From: JACVRW01 sp963765135
Lineage (GTDB): Bacteria; Actinomycetota; Thermoleophilia; Solirubrobacterales; Thermoleophilaceae
Assembly (NCBI GenBank): GCA_963765135.1
Contig: CAVXUX010000004.1
Coordinates: 1 to 64,000, forward strand
DNA: 64,000 nucleotides
Reading direction: 5' to 3'
Shown here in pieces: positions 1 to 8,835 of the stretch. The position numbers were made by a program, and so were the translations under genes. The stretch's first letter is position 1. Every line of letters starts with the position of its first letter. Under the pieces are notes generated by a model. That model saw only the letters and a list, made by a program, of their open reading frames with translations, did no database searches and was not told the origin of the DNA.

Positions 1-1
1 A

Positions 2-178
2 CAACTGACGTTGACCGGCAAACAAGGATCCCGCTACACGGTCGAGACCTCGATGGATTTGGCCAACTGGACCAGCCCTCTCACGGTCATCGTCACCAAC
101 CCCAGCGGCATCGTGACCTCCCCCCCGTCGTGCACGACCGACGATCCGCAACGCTACTTCCGCGCGGCATTGCAGTAA
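2..178 (+). CDS. C-terminal end of an FG-GAP/ASPIC-type secreted protein (partial)
   Basis: This is the last 58 residues of a protein that begins outside the window; the stop is TAA at 176-178. It contains TLTGKQGSRY, DLANWTSPLTV and ends in FRAALQ. The same tail ends the FG-GAP protein at 1114-2837 with only a few changes, so the two are paralogues lying head to tail about 0.9 kb apart. In Verrucomicrobia such short tails follow beta-propeller or UnbV/ASPIC domains on exported proteins. The catalytic role, if any, is unknown; only the tail is visible, so the domain content upstream is inferred from the paralogue. Confidence 0.6.
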   Translation, partial: QLTLTGKQGSRYTVETSMDLANWTSPLTVIVTNPSGIVTSPPSCTTDDPQRYFRAALQ

Positions 179-337
179 CCATTTCCTCCTGAGTGGGAGA
201 ATGAGCGGACAGCAACGGGCTGCTGGATCGCGAGCAAAATTCCTTGAGGGGATTCCGACCGAAATCCCGCTGTTAACGTTGATAGGCCATGCCTCATCAC
301 GGGAACGAGGCAGGCCGCAAAACATTGTTGATTCAGT

Positions 338-610
338 ATGAAAACCCACCAGAGCCTTCTCACCGTCGCCACTTTTCTGATCACGCTGGCGCATGCGCCG
401 GGGCAATCTCCACCCGGTGCCAACTACAACGCTCTCTACGTTTTCGGCTCAAGCTGGGCGGTGGCGACGCTCGAAGGGCACAAAGAAGCGGTCACGCAAC
501 TGGCCTTCACTCCCGATGGCGATCATCTCGTCTCGGTGAGCAAGGACCAGTTGCGAGTGTGGCGCGCCGCCTCGTGGGCCGAAACCGACGCGAGAGAAGG
601 AGGCAGGAAA
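338..610 (+). pseudogene. Truncated secreted WD40-repeat protein
   Basis: An ATG at 338 opens a frame with a typical signal peptide (MKTHQSL, hydrophobic core TVATFLITLA, cleavage near AHA-PGQ), followed by about 50 residues that end in one recognisable WD40 blade: LEGHKEAVTQLAFTPDGDHL then LRVWRAASW. WD40 proteins normally have at least six to seven blades, so this is only the start of a propeller. After about 610 the open frame continues to 1117, but composition changes and it enters an inverted-repeat element; that part does not look like protein. The gene was probably cut short by the repeat element or by loss of downstream sequence. It could instead be a small exported protein with a single blade, which is less likely. 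Confidence 0.5.
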
Positions 611-614
611 ATGA

Positions 615-1045
615 GTGTTGCAGCGGTCATGCCTCGTTGCCGTCCCGTGGATGCCGCAGGCTTTGGACTGCTGCGGGCACCGCAGCTCTGGAGTTTGGCC
701 ATTTGGCGACGCGTCGCGTCATACTCGCGCGGGACGCGCGCTGCGCGCTTCTCGGGTACGGCGGCGCGTCCCGCCCGCCGTGCCACGCGTCCCGCGGGGC
801 ACACAAGGCGTCTCGCCGCGTTTGGCTTCGCGGGCACACTCGGATCTCATGATTTGAACTGGGCGGGACGCCCGATGTGTCGCGCGGGACGCGCGCCACG
901 GCGGGCGAGACGCGCCGCCCTACCCGAGAACCCCGGCGCTCTCGCGCCCGGTGCAGGCGCCGAAGGCGCTCGCAGAATGGCCAAACTCCAGTGCTGCGGG
1001 GACCGCAGCGCTTTGCGCGACGCTTTCGGTCCACGCAGCCAGCTC
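615..1045. repeat. Inverted-repeat element (REP/MITE-like)
   Basis: Two arms of about 34 bases, 670-703 and 976-1009, are reverse complements of each other with three mismatches; both carry the core TGGCCAAACTCCAG next to a small CTGCGG...CCGCAG stem. Between them lies GC-rich filler with a repeated CGCGCGGGACGCGCGC unit (near 726-741 and 881-896). Overlapping open frames on both strands here are low-complexity and Arg/Ala-rich and match no protein I recognise. The element separates a truncated WD40 gene from the FG-GAP gene. It is likely a non-autonomous mobile or REP-type intergenic element; no transposase is present. Confidence 0.55.
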
Positions 1046-1113
1046 CGGACTCTGGAGGGATGCGAAACGCGACACACAACGAAATCAACCCACACCAAAA
1101 CAAAACAAATGTT

Positions 1114-2837
1114 ATGAAACAAACTATCCATCCACGGCCATGACCGGCCTCATGCTCTCACTCGCTTCGCTCACGCTGCCGCCCGTCAGCGACCTCCATG
1201 CGGCAGATATCTTCACCAAAATCACAGACGGGACCCGGGGGCGACGTTGGCAACAGCCGGGGTGCGGCGTGGGGTGATTACGACAACGATGGCTTCATCG
1301 ACTTGTTCGTCGCCAAGCGGGCCGAGGCGGTGGCTCAGCCAGTCATTTTCTCTACCACAACAACCGCGACGGCACGTTCAGCCGCGTGACCACTGGCCCG
1401 GTCGCGGCGGTCGTAAGCGCTGGCCGCGGGGCTGCCTGGGGCGACTACGATAACGACGGTTACCTCGATCTGGTCCTCGTGAATATCAATCAACCGAATT
1501 ATCTGTTTCACAACAACGGCGACGGATCATTCGCGGAGGTCCCCGATGCCTCGTTCGTCTCCGATATCGCCGAACTCCCGGGGCGTGACCTGGGTCGATT
1601 ACGATAACGACGGCTATCTGGACTTATTCCGCACCGCGCGCTAAACGAGCCGCGCCGCCTCTACCACAACAATCACGATGGGACCTTCACGCGAATCACC
1701 CAGGGCGATTTCCTCACCGTCCCGGGTGGCTTCTTCGGCGTGGCGTGGGGGGACTACAACAACGATGGCCGGCCCGACCTTTTCCTGCCGCAAGCCAACG
1801 AGGCGAGCGGCCTGCCCAATTACCTTTACCGGAACGACGGCGGCGGCACGTTTACTCGCGTGGGCGCCGGGATTTTGGATGGCAATTCCAATTGCCACGG
1901 CCGCGGCGTGGGGTGATTACGACAATGACGGCGACCTGGATCTGTTCGTGTCTTGCGCTGCAGCCCCCGGCCAGCGAAAGCCGGCCCAACCTTTTCTACC
2001 GCAATAACGGCGACGGAACGTTCACGAGCCTCACCTCCCTGCCGGCCAACGACCCGGAGAATCAAGGCGGCGCCTCGCATGGCTGCAACTGGGGCGATTA
2101 TGACAATGACGGCTGGCTCGATTTGTTCGTCGCCAACCGCGTCGGACAAAACGACTTTCTGTATCACAACAACGGTGACGGGACGTTCACCAAAGTCCTC
2201 GACAGCATTGCGGTGAATGATGGCGGCGATTCGTGGGCCGCCGCTTGGGGCGATTATGACAACGATGGCTTTCTGGACCTGTTCGTTTCGAACCTCGACG
2301 GGCACTAATTTCCTCTATCACAACAACGGGAACGACAATCATTGGCTCGAGTTCCGGCTGATCGGCACCCGTTCGAACCGCGCGGCCATTGGCGCGAAGG
2401 TGCGCGTGCATGCGACGATCAACGGGCAGTCGTTCTGGCAAATGCGCGAAGTCCCCGGCGGCGACGGCCTCATGGGCCAGAACAGCCTGCTACGTCCACG
2501 TCGGCCTCGGCAACGCGACGAATGCGGACCTCGTGCGCATCGAGTGGCCGTCCGGCACCGTGCAGGAGTTGCACGAACGTCGCGTCCGGGCAATTCCTCA
2601 CCGTGACCGAGCCGGGCGGCGAACCGCAGCTTGGCGGCCACGCGGGAGAATGGCCAGGTGCAACTGACCCTGACCGGCAAACAGGGGTCCCGCTACGCCA
2701 TCGAGACTTCGACTGATCTGGCCAACTGGACCAGCCCGCTCACGGTCACCGTCACGAACCCGAGCGGCGCGGTGACCTTCCCCGCGCCGGGCGCGACCAG
2801 CGATGCGCAACGCTTCTACCGCGCGGCGTTGCAGTGA
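1114..2837 (+). CDS. FG-GAP/VCBS-repeat protein with C-terminal ASPIC/UnbV domain (frameshifted)
   Basis: The protein starts at ATG 1114 (MKQTIHPRP), continues in another frame with a signal-peptide-like stretch (LMLSLASLTLPP), then carries about seven FG-GAP blades of the form AWGDYDNDGFLDLFVAN followed by FLYHNNGDGTFTKV, at about 1265, 1430, 1600, 1745, 1905, 2085 and 2250. An ASPIC/UnbV-type domain follows (HWLEFRLIGTRSNRAAIGAK, VGLGNATNADLVRIEWPSG, about 2340-2580) and then the same tail as the partial gene at 2-178. The reading frame changes at least seven times, usually by one base. The DxDxDGxxD loops bind calcium in this family. Probably an exported beta-propeller protein; the breaks are read as sequence errors, though decay cannot be excluded. 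Confidence 0.6.
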
Positions 2838-2976
2838 ACAATTTCTTCCGTGTGGAAGGAAGGTGGGTTTGGCGGGCAAAACTCTGGGCGTCCCGCCAAG
2901 CCCGCCATCGCGCCGGGGAGGGCGCTTCGGCGCCTTGGCTTTCGATGCCGTGACGCCACCACTTTGCGCAATCGAC

Positions 2977-4176
2977 CTACAATTCCCATGGATGAGCGCG
3001 CTCGGCGAAGTAACCGGCGCGCATCACCGCAACCCAGTCCTGCCTCACGAGATTCAAGTCATCGACGATGGAACGGATGGAGAACCAGCCCGGCGCGGGC
3101 AGACCGCTGCCGGTCACGATCCGCGTGCCTCCGTTTTCCAGCAACTCAGCGAGCCGCAACCCCGGAACGTCTTCGCCGGGCGACCACGACAGAGTCACTT
3201 TTGCCTCCTGCGCCCTGGTGTCGCGCACCAGGTTGCGCGCGAGCTGCCGGGCGCGCAACGCGCCGCAGCGGTCCACTTTGTGGGGATCCTTGCCGCAGAG
3301 GGCCCCGCCGCCGATGGGAACACCGGGGCCGTAGTGGTCCACCACGAGCTTCTTGCCCGAGAGCCCGTTGTCACCGCGGGGTCCGCCGATCACGAAGTCG
3401 CCGGCTCCGTTGAGCACAAGGTGACGGCGCGGCTCGAAACCGTGCGCCACGTTCTCCAGACCTTCGCCTTCCAGCGGTTTGAGCAACTCGGTAATGATCG
3501 GGGTGAGGATGCGGTGCTGTTCCTCCAATCCCACACCGTGGCAGTGCTGCACGCTGAAGGTCAGTCGTTCCCATTCAAAGCGCGCGCCGCTGCGTCCCTG
3601 CGAGGTGCGGCAGCTGCAGAGAATCTTGAAGTCGGGGCCGAATGTCCTGGCCAGTTCCGGATCCTGCCGCAACACGTCATGCACCCGGCGACCGAGCGTC
3701 AGCGCCAGGTAGTGCGCGGGCGGCAGATGATTGGTGGCGGCGCACTCGCACGCGTAGCCGATCACGATGTTCTGGTCGTCGGAGAACGGCCGGATGCCCG
3801 CTTCCTGGAAAGAGAGTTCCTCCTCGCAGACACGCGCGAGAATTTCGAGGGTGCCGGGGTCCGGGCCCCACTGCTCGTCATAGCCCGCCTCCGCAAAGAC
3901 GCCGCGGACAATGGCGTCAAACGGGACGCGGGGAGGCGGGATGGTGTCAAGCGGCGATAGCTGGGCCTCGCCCTCAAGGGCCATCCGGCCGTCGATGAAC
4001 ACGGTGCCGTCATGGACAGCCACCTCGACGCCGACCAGGTTGCGCGAGACGGTGCCGGGTGGCGCCTGGGATTGCGCGAACTCGACGAGGCGCTCGGCTA
4101 CCGCATCAGCGAGGCGGTCGGGGTGGCCCGGCGAAACGTATTCGGCGAACTGGGGAACGGTGGTGCTGGTTTTCAT
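2977..4176 (-). CDS. Divergent methionine adenosyltransferase (S-adenosylmethionine synthetase)
   Basis: 399 residues, the usual MetK length. The family condenses ATP and methionine to S-adenosylmethionine. Visible family landmarks: the N-terminal GHPDRLADAVAE (family GHPDKxxDxxxD), GGPRGDNGLSGKK (GDxGLTGRK) and IGGGALCGKDPHKVDR (GGGAFSGKDPTKVDR). Others have drifted: the loop normally read as GxGDQGxMFGYA is FSDDQNIVIGYA, and GDxG is GDNG. ATG 4176 was chosen because it overlaps the upstream stop by ATGA; a longer open frame to 4842 only shadows that gene. It is the last gene of a coupled six-gene operon, an odd place for a housekeeping MetK, so it may supply SAM or an analogue to this system. 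Family membership is clear; activity is inferred. Confidence 0.82.
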   Translation of the reverse strand: MKTSTTVPQFAEYVSPGHPDRLADAVAERLVEFAQSQAPPGTVSRNLVGVEVAVHDGTVFIDGRMALEGEAQLSPLDTIPPPRVPFDAIVRGVFAEAGYDEQWGPDPGTLEILARVCEEELSFQEAGIRPFSDDQNIVIGYACECAATNHLPPAHYLALTLGRRVHDVLRQDPELARTFGPDFKILCSCRTSQGRSGARFEWERLTFSVQHCHGVGLEEQHRILTPIITELLKPLEGEGLENVAHGFEPRRHLVLNGAGDFVIGGPRGDNGLSGKKLVVDHYGPGVPIGGGALCGKDPHKVDRCGALRARQLARNLVRDTRAQEAKVTLSWSPGEDVPGLRLAELLENGGTRIVTGSGLPAPGWFSIRSIVDDLNLVRQDWVAVMRAGYFAERAHPWEL

Positions 4177-5609
4177 GATTTCGGTTCGAGTGAGGGGAGC
4201 GCGGTGACGCGCGTCCAGTCCTGGAGGTCGCCCGGGAAGTTCTGGGTTCCGGTGAGACCGGTATCGAATTGCAGGTGGCGCAGTCGTTCGAGATGGTGCT
4301 GCGCGGGCCTGCCGACATAGCCGTCGGTGAGCAGCAGCACGCGGCGAGGGCTCGCGGCGGGAGCAAGACCGGCAAGGTGTGCGAGGACCGCGTTGATGTC
4401 CGTTCCGAGGGTGTTGTCGATCAGCCTGCCCGCCAGTTGCCGGAAGGGAATCTCGGAGACAATGGTGGAGAACCCGAAGAGCCGCACACCCCCCTCGCGC
4501 AGTGGGCGGCTCAAAGCGTGCGTGATGAATGGCAGCGCCGCGGTCATCGAACCGCTGATGTCCAGATACACATGCGTCACGGGCACGGGCCTGGGCCGCG
4601 GGCGGATGACCGTGTTCAGGGTGCGATAGAGCAGCGGCGCCACGCCCAGCGTGCGGCGCAGCGCGGGCGCGCGCCGGTCCCGCGCTTGCGGCAGGAATGT
4701 CTCGGCCACCGTGATGACGGGCTCGCGCTCCAGCTTCAGCGGGGCACGCCCGGTGCCGGAGAGGATGCCGCACCGCGCCAACAGTGCGTGCAAGGCGCGC
4801 CGATAAATCTCGCCTGCGTCGCGCTCCTGGGGAAACAGCCACCCTTGGGGCTTCCTGCCCTCGTCACGGCCGCTAATGCGCACGGGCGGCGGCGGCCACC
4901 CTCCCACGATGTCCCGCAGGATCTCCTGCACCAACGGGTGCGCGGTGCCGTCAACTTCACCATGCGAACCGAGGAGAGGCACGTCCGGGATATCGCCGCC
5001 TTCGCCATCGCCGCCACCCCCGACCAGCACCACCTTGCAGTGCTCCAGCAGCAGGCGGTAAAGATCAAAATAGGTAATGTCGCTGCCGTCCGAAAAATAG
5101 AGCGCCTCGAAAATGCGGGCCTCCTTTTTTGAGAGGCCGTCGAGTGCGGTTCCAGGTTCGACATGAGGCCAGCCCGGGGGCGGACGCAGGAGGCGTTCGG
5201 GAAACTTGCTCCAGTCGTAAAAGTTCGTGAAGAGCCCGACACCGGCCGTGGCATGGAACTGCCGGCAGAGCATGGCGTTGATCACCACGTCGAACACGAC
5301 ATTGTCCAGCCGTGTGAGGCGCGGGAACAGCCGCGTGTGGCCGAGGATGACATGATGCAGCTCGTGCATCACCAGCAGAAACAAGTCGCCGTCCCCCTGG
5401 CAGTGTTTGGCGAGGAAGTCCGGGTTGAGCAGCAGGCGCGGTGTGCTGGTGCACTCGATGGCCGCGGTCGGCACGGCATGGCTGAATTCGATGTCGAGCA
5501 GGCCCAGCAGTTTCTGCATCTGGAAGGACGCGGCGGGCAAAACGTTGAGGATGCGGCCGCGCACCTGCGCAAGCTGCGGGTTCTGGCAGCGGGTGAGGAG
5601 AAGGCTCAT
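4173..5609 (-). CDS. Metallopeptidase-like/VWA-like domain protein (DUF2201 type)
   Basis: 478 residues. The N-terminal part carries HELHHVILGH at about residues 81-90, an HExxH zinc-site motif, in a context like the putative metallopeptidase domain that precedes VWA-like domains in DUF2201 proteins. The C-terminal part has a VWA-type metal-site motif, DISGSM, at about residue 350, followed by THAL...GVRLFGFST and LGTDINAVL, and a later LLLTDG strand. VWA proteins pair with MoxR ATPases, and a MoxR gene lies two genes upstream. Start and stop overlap both neighbours by ATGA. Likely partner of the MoxR ATPase in remodelling or metal insertion into a target; the target is unknown. No frame break is seen. 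Confidence 0.75.
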   Translation of the reverse strand: MSLLLTRCQNPQLAQVRGRILNVLPAASFQMQKLLGLLDIEFSHAVPTAAIECTSTPRLLLNPDFLAKHCQGDGDLFLLVMHELHHVILGHTRLFPRLTRLDNVVFDVVINAMLCRQFHATAGVGLFTNFYDWSKFPERLLRPPPGWPHVEPGTALDGLSKKEARIFEALYFSDGSDITYFDLYRLLLEHCKVVLVGGGGDGEGGDIPDVPLLGSHGEVDGTAHPLVQEILRDIVGGWPPPPVRISGRDEGRKPQGWLFPQERDAGEIYRRALHALLARCGILSGTGRAPLKLEREPVITVAETFLPQARDRRAPALRRTLGVAPLLYRTLNTVIRPRPRPVPVTHVYLDISGSMTAALPFITHALSRPLREGGVRLFGFSTIVSEIPFRQLAGRLIDNTLGTDINAVLAHLAGLAPAASPRRVLLLTDGYVGRPAQHHLERLRHLQFDTGLTGTQNFPGDLQDWTRVTALPSLEPKS

Positions 5610-6235
5610 GATTCGGAAGGAGTTGGGTTGGGAAAGCAGAGGTCGCGCAGGAACGGATCGTCGAAGGCCAGCGCGGTCCCGGTCAGCCGCGTGTAATCAA
5701 GCTCGGGGGTTCGCGAACCGTAGAGGACACCGCCGCAGCACCGGCTGATCACCGCGAGCGTCAGCACCGGGTCGGGCACGATGCGGAGAATCGGCGGGGG
5801 CGACGATGGAGGGGCTATGGCCCGGCCTGGTCTCCACTCCCCGAAAACTTCCCATTTCTGCGCATAGCTCAATTCCGTGCCGATGAGAAAATGCAGACTT
5901 GCTGGCAGGGGTGGCACGTCCTTCAGGCGCAGATGGCGCATCAGCGATGCGGGTGTGGGCCACCGTTCGGACACCGCCTGCGGCGTTACCTGCGATCCCT
6001 CCGTCCACAGCCGGTGGTTCATCAGGCCGCCGTTGGTCATCCAGTCGCTGAGTTCGGGAAACTCGCCGTTTCCCGGCTCCAGGTGGCCGCCGAGCACCAG
6101 CGCGTGCGGCAGGGAGAAGAGCGGCGCCTGGCCTTTGCTTCCGTGGGGGCACAGCGACGGCAGGGTGGTCTTCACCTGCGTTCGCGGCGGCGCGCTCATG
6201 TTGTGCAGCAGCACGGGTGGCTCGCGATGGTTCAT
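5606..6235 (-). CDS. Uncharacterised 209-residue protein of the MoxR-VWA operon
   Basis: I do not recognise this protein. The ATG at 6235 overlaps the MoxR stop (ATGA) and its own stop overlaps the start of the VWA gene (ATGA), so it is translated between them. It is rich in Pro and Leu, has no clear signal peptide and no membrane segment; a mildly hydrophobic run near residues 155-168 (ILRIVPDPVLTLAV) precedes a CC pair. Its place between the ATPase and VWA genes suggests a dedicated adaptor or substrate. No frame break is visible. Confidence 0.6.
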   Translation of the reverse strand: MNHREPPVLLHNMSAPPRTQVKTTLPSLCPHGSKGQAPLFSLPHALVLGGHLEPGNGEFPELSDWMTNGGLMNHRLWTEGSQVTPQAVSERWPTPASLMRHLRLKDVPPLPASLHFLIGTELSYAQKWEVFGEWRPGRAIAPPSSPPPILRIVPDPVLTLAVISRCCGGVLYGSRTPELDYTRLTGTALAFDDPFLRDLCFPNPTPSES

Positions 6236-7840
6236 TGCGGCGGGGCGTAGCAGGATTCGACGCCGAACTGCTCCCAGAGACCGTTGAAGAAATCGTGCAG
6301 GTCTCCCGGCGTGGTGTGCTTGAAGCCGTCGGGCAGCAGTCCCTGGAGCAGGGCGCGAAGGTGGTGCTCTCGAGCCGCCCCGGGACTGCCGGGTGCCGCA
6401 TGGAAACCGCTGCACAGGGCAGCCACCTCGCGGCAGCGCTGCAGTGGCTGGCCGTAGACGTTGTGGGTCTTGCTCCCCTGCGAGAGCAGCGGAACCACGG
6501 GGCGCGTGATGGTTTCCACCACGGTGTGCGGCAGCGCGCGGCGGTTGCGCAGGCCAAGATAGAGGATGAGGCAGAGCGCGAGCCGCTTCTCCTCCGGCTC
6601 GACAGCCGACACGGCTTCCAGCAGCACCAGCCCGAGGTCCTCGTCACCCAGCGGGAATCCCGCGCTGCAGGCCAGCGCGGCGCGGCGGATGGGGTCGGGC
6701 TCGCCCAGCAGGCGTTTCCAAGGGTCATCCGCGGCCAGACCGGAAACTTCCCAGGCCTGACGATGCACCGCGAGGAGCGTGGCCTCGTTGACCGGACCCC
6801 TGGCGCGCCCCGGCAGACCATAAGCCACTCCCAGGAACGCCGAGTCTTTCCATGACAAATCATGCACCGGGAGTCCGCCGGCCTCCGCCAGCGTGAGACG
6901 CGCGGCGTGGACCGCGAGAATGTTGCGCTGCAGCATCGTCACCCGCCGGGTGGAAATCTCGATGCCCTGGCTGCGCAGGGAAGATTCGAGGGCGAGGAGG
7001 TATTCGATCAGCCTCTCCGGCGGCCGTTGCGAGAGCGCGGCGAGCATGCTCTCGGCGCGCGTCACCAGCACCGTCGGGCTCGACGGGAAATTCATGTCTG
7101 CCCAGAAGCTGGTCGCGGAGCACGGAGCGCCGCTCGTGATCGCTGAGCTGCGACCAGTCGGGCACCGGCACGACGAAGGCGAAGCGGTCGGCCAGCGCGG
7201 GATCAAGGGGTTCGGCACCCAGGTAGATGTCTTCCCGGGCCGAGGCGTCGCTGCCGTCAAGGGACGGGGGCGGGTTCATCGCAGCCCAGCGGTAGCGCAG
7301 GCGCTCCAGCCGCTGGCCCTGCACGCGGCGCTCATGGATGATGGGGAAGAGCTTGTTCTGCAGCTCGGGCCGGGTGCGGTTGATCTCGTCGATGAAGACC
7401 ACCTGCGCGTCCCACACCGCGGTCGGTGTGGTCAGGTAGCGCAGGGCCGTTCCGTCCTCGTTCGGCAGGGGGATGCCAACCAGGTCGTCGAAGTTGATCA
7501 GCGAGGCATTGTAGAATCGGTATTCGAGCTTGAGGGCCTGCGCCAGACGCTCCAGCAGGAAACTCTTGGCGGTGCCGTGCCGGCCGATCACCAGAAGAGG
7601 ATCGCCGGAGGACAGGGATGCGAGGATCAGAGGCTCCAGCAGGTCCCAGCCGAAGACTCCCAGAGGATGACACAGCAGCTTCGGAGCCGAGCGCAGCGAT
7701 TCCAACGGAGCGGTCTCTTCGGTTGGCGGCGCGCCGCCCGGCGCGTTAATGCCGGGACCGGCGGAGGGCATGGAGGCGGGAGCCTTGCGTCCCCGGGACT
7801 TCGCCCGCGGAGCCGGATGGGAAAGGGCGGGGGAACTCAT
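6232..7840 (-). CDS. MoxR-family AAA+ ATPase (one frameshift)
   Basis: About 536 residues. After a low-complexity N-terminal 60 residues comes an AAA+ core: Walker A GRHGTAKSFL, a hydrophobic strand with the Walker B VVFIDEINRTRPELQNKL, sensor-type WAAMNPPP, and DRFAFVVPVP. This is the MoxR pattern. The frame breaks near 7095: the first part ends after DQLLGRHEF and the second resumes at ADMNFPSSPTVLVTRAESML. The second half is a long helical region with no known domain (LLALESSLRSQG, LLEAVSAVEPEEKRLAL). MoxR ATPases work as chaperones with VWA proteins, which fits the gene two positions downstream. ATG 7840 overlaps the upstream stop by ATGA. Confidence 0.8.
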
Positions 7841-8086
7841 GCCGCCCTCCTTTCCGGCGAGGCATTCAGTGCAATCCCGAGGCGAAGCAGGAGCGTGTCG
7901 CGGCGGGTCCGGGCAAGGGCCACGTCACGGGTGCGCAGCGAGCGCCGCACGCGGTGCTTGGTGCCGTGGCGCGTGTGGAGCGTGAAATGACACCACCACG
8001 TGCCGTTGTTGTTCCACAGGTGGTGGTCCGGGTTGCGCGGATTGGTGCGCAGGGACAGCTGGATGTTCGGGGGCGGGTCGGGTCAT
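7837..8086 (-). CDS. Small protein resembling a tyrosine-recombinase arm-binding domain
   Basis: About 83 residues, read across one apparent extra base near 8077. The ATG at 8086 overlaps the stop of the small ORF upstream, and the stop overlaps the MoxR start, both by ATGA. The readable part (NIQLSLRTNP, WNNNGTWWCHFTLH, KHRVRRSLRTRDVALARTRR) follows the pattern of the N-terminal arm-binding domain of phage-type integrases (WxVRF....RRVRKSLGTxDxxEAxxxRD), but no catalytic domain follows. It may be a stand-alone DNA-binding regulator of this operon. The match is by eye only, and the frame correction near the start is my inference. Confidence 0.45.
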
Positions 8087-8256
8087 CGGGTTCCTGGGTT
8101 GAGGTGGCGCTTCGTGCGCACCAGGAACGGCCGTTGGCCAAGCTCCCCCTGCAGTCGCCCCATGGGGCTTCCGCCGAGTTCACCCGAGAGAATTTTGTTG
8201 TTCAGGCCCTTGCGGGCCCGCACATCGGACCATGACCGAAGTCGTGATCCAGGCAC
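8083..8256 (-). CDS. Small hypothetical protein, first gene of the MoxR-VWA operon
   Basis: 57 residues if GTG 8256 is the start; no ATG exists upstream in this frame. It contains RSWSDVRARKGLNNKIL and RPFLVRTKRHLNPG. I do not recognise it. The case for it is its ATGA overlap with the next gene, the same arrangement as every later junction in the operon. It is rich in Arg and Lys and has no signal or membrane segment. It could be the C-terminal part of a longer protein whose start is lost to a frame error. Confidence 0.35.
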   Translation of the reverse strand: MPGSRLRSWSDVRARKGLNNKILSGELGGSPMGRLQGELGQRPFLVRTKRHLNPGTR

Positions 8257-8495
8257 CTTGGCGTTCTCTCCGCCAGGTTGCCAGGTTCGCTGTCGCCAAC
8301 GAACCGTTCTTGATGCTGTTGGGCGAAATATGACGACCCGTGACGCCGCGTCAATTCCAGGACAGCGCGATTCGTGTCATAGCGAGGCCCGACCCCCAGA
8401 ATTAAAGTTCACGGAATTGCGAGGCTCATGATACGATCCGCCGCCGGATCTCGCATGAAACAGCAGCGAGGCCGACTCGCACCGCCCGCACTCCC
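8257..8495. promoter_or_regulatory. Divergent intergenic region between the MoxR-VWA operon and the kinase gene
   Basis: About 240 bases separate the leftward operon from the rightward kinase gene, so both promoters should lie here. It includes an AT-richer stretch, AGAATTAAAGTTCACGGAA, near 8398-8416. I could not assign a reliable -35/-10 pair or a clear operator. Confidence 0.3.
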
Positions 8496-8826
8496 ATGAT
8501 CAACGAGGAAGACATCTTCGCCGCCGCCGCCGCGCTGCCGGCCGAGGGGCGGGCTGTATACCTTGACGCGGCCTGCGCCGGACAACCGGAGATGCGCGCG
8601 CGACTCGATGCCCTGCTCCGTTCCCATGACGCCTCAGCGTTCATGGATCAGCCGACCGGGGCGGTGCCGGGAGCAGCAACTCAACCAGCGTGGGAGAATG
8701 AGCCGTCAGAACAGAGCGGCGAGCGCATCGGGCGATACAGACTGCTCCAACAGATCGGCGAAGGCGGGTTCGGGGTGGTTTGGATGGCCGAGCAGGTCGA
8801 GCCGGTGACCCGACGGGTCGCACTCT
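8496..8826 (+). pseudogene. Serine/threonine protein kinase, N-terminal part, cut at the contig junction
   Basis: The first 110 residues of a Planctomycete/Verrucomicrobia-type kinase. Residues 1-50 (MINEEDIFAAAAALPAEGRA, YLDAACAGQPEMRARLDALL) are the standard leader of these kinases. The kinase domain opens at about residue 78 with GRYRLLQQIGEGGFGVVWMA, including the glycine-rich loop, and stops after RRVAL, just where the family continues with ALK, the ATP-binding lysine. An in-frame TGA follows at 8826-8828. The cut coincides with the change to actinobacterial sequence, so it is more likely an assembly join than a natural truncation. Confidence 0.8.
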
Positions 8827-8835
8827 GACCTGGGT
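8822..8835. other. Junction between two unrelated genomes
   Basis: Left of here the codon use and gene families are verrucomicrobial; right of here they are actinobacterial with higher GC. The kinase gene loses its sense at about 8825 and the tRNA on the other side loses its 3' half at about 8835. Neither partner resumes elsewhere in the window. The join lies in about ten bases (CTGACCTGGG). A chimeric contig is the best explanation. Confidence 0.75.

Noticed and set aside
620..1131. Overlapping open frames on both strands between the WD40 and FG-GAP genes
   Set aside because: They lie in the inverted-repeat element and are Arg/Ala-rich with no family pattern.
4177..4842. N-terminal extension of the MetK frame to 4842
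   Set aside because: It overlaps the VWA gene antiparallel in codon use, and the ATG at 4176 fits the ATGA pattern of the operon.
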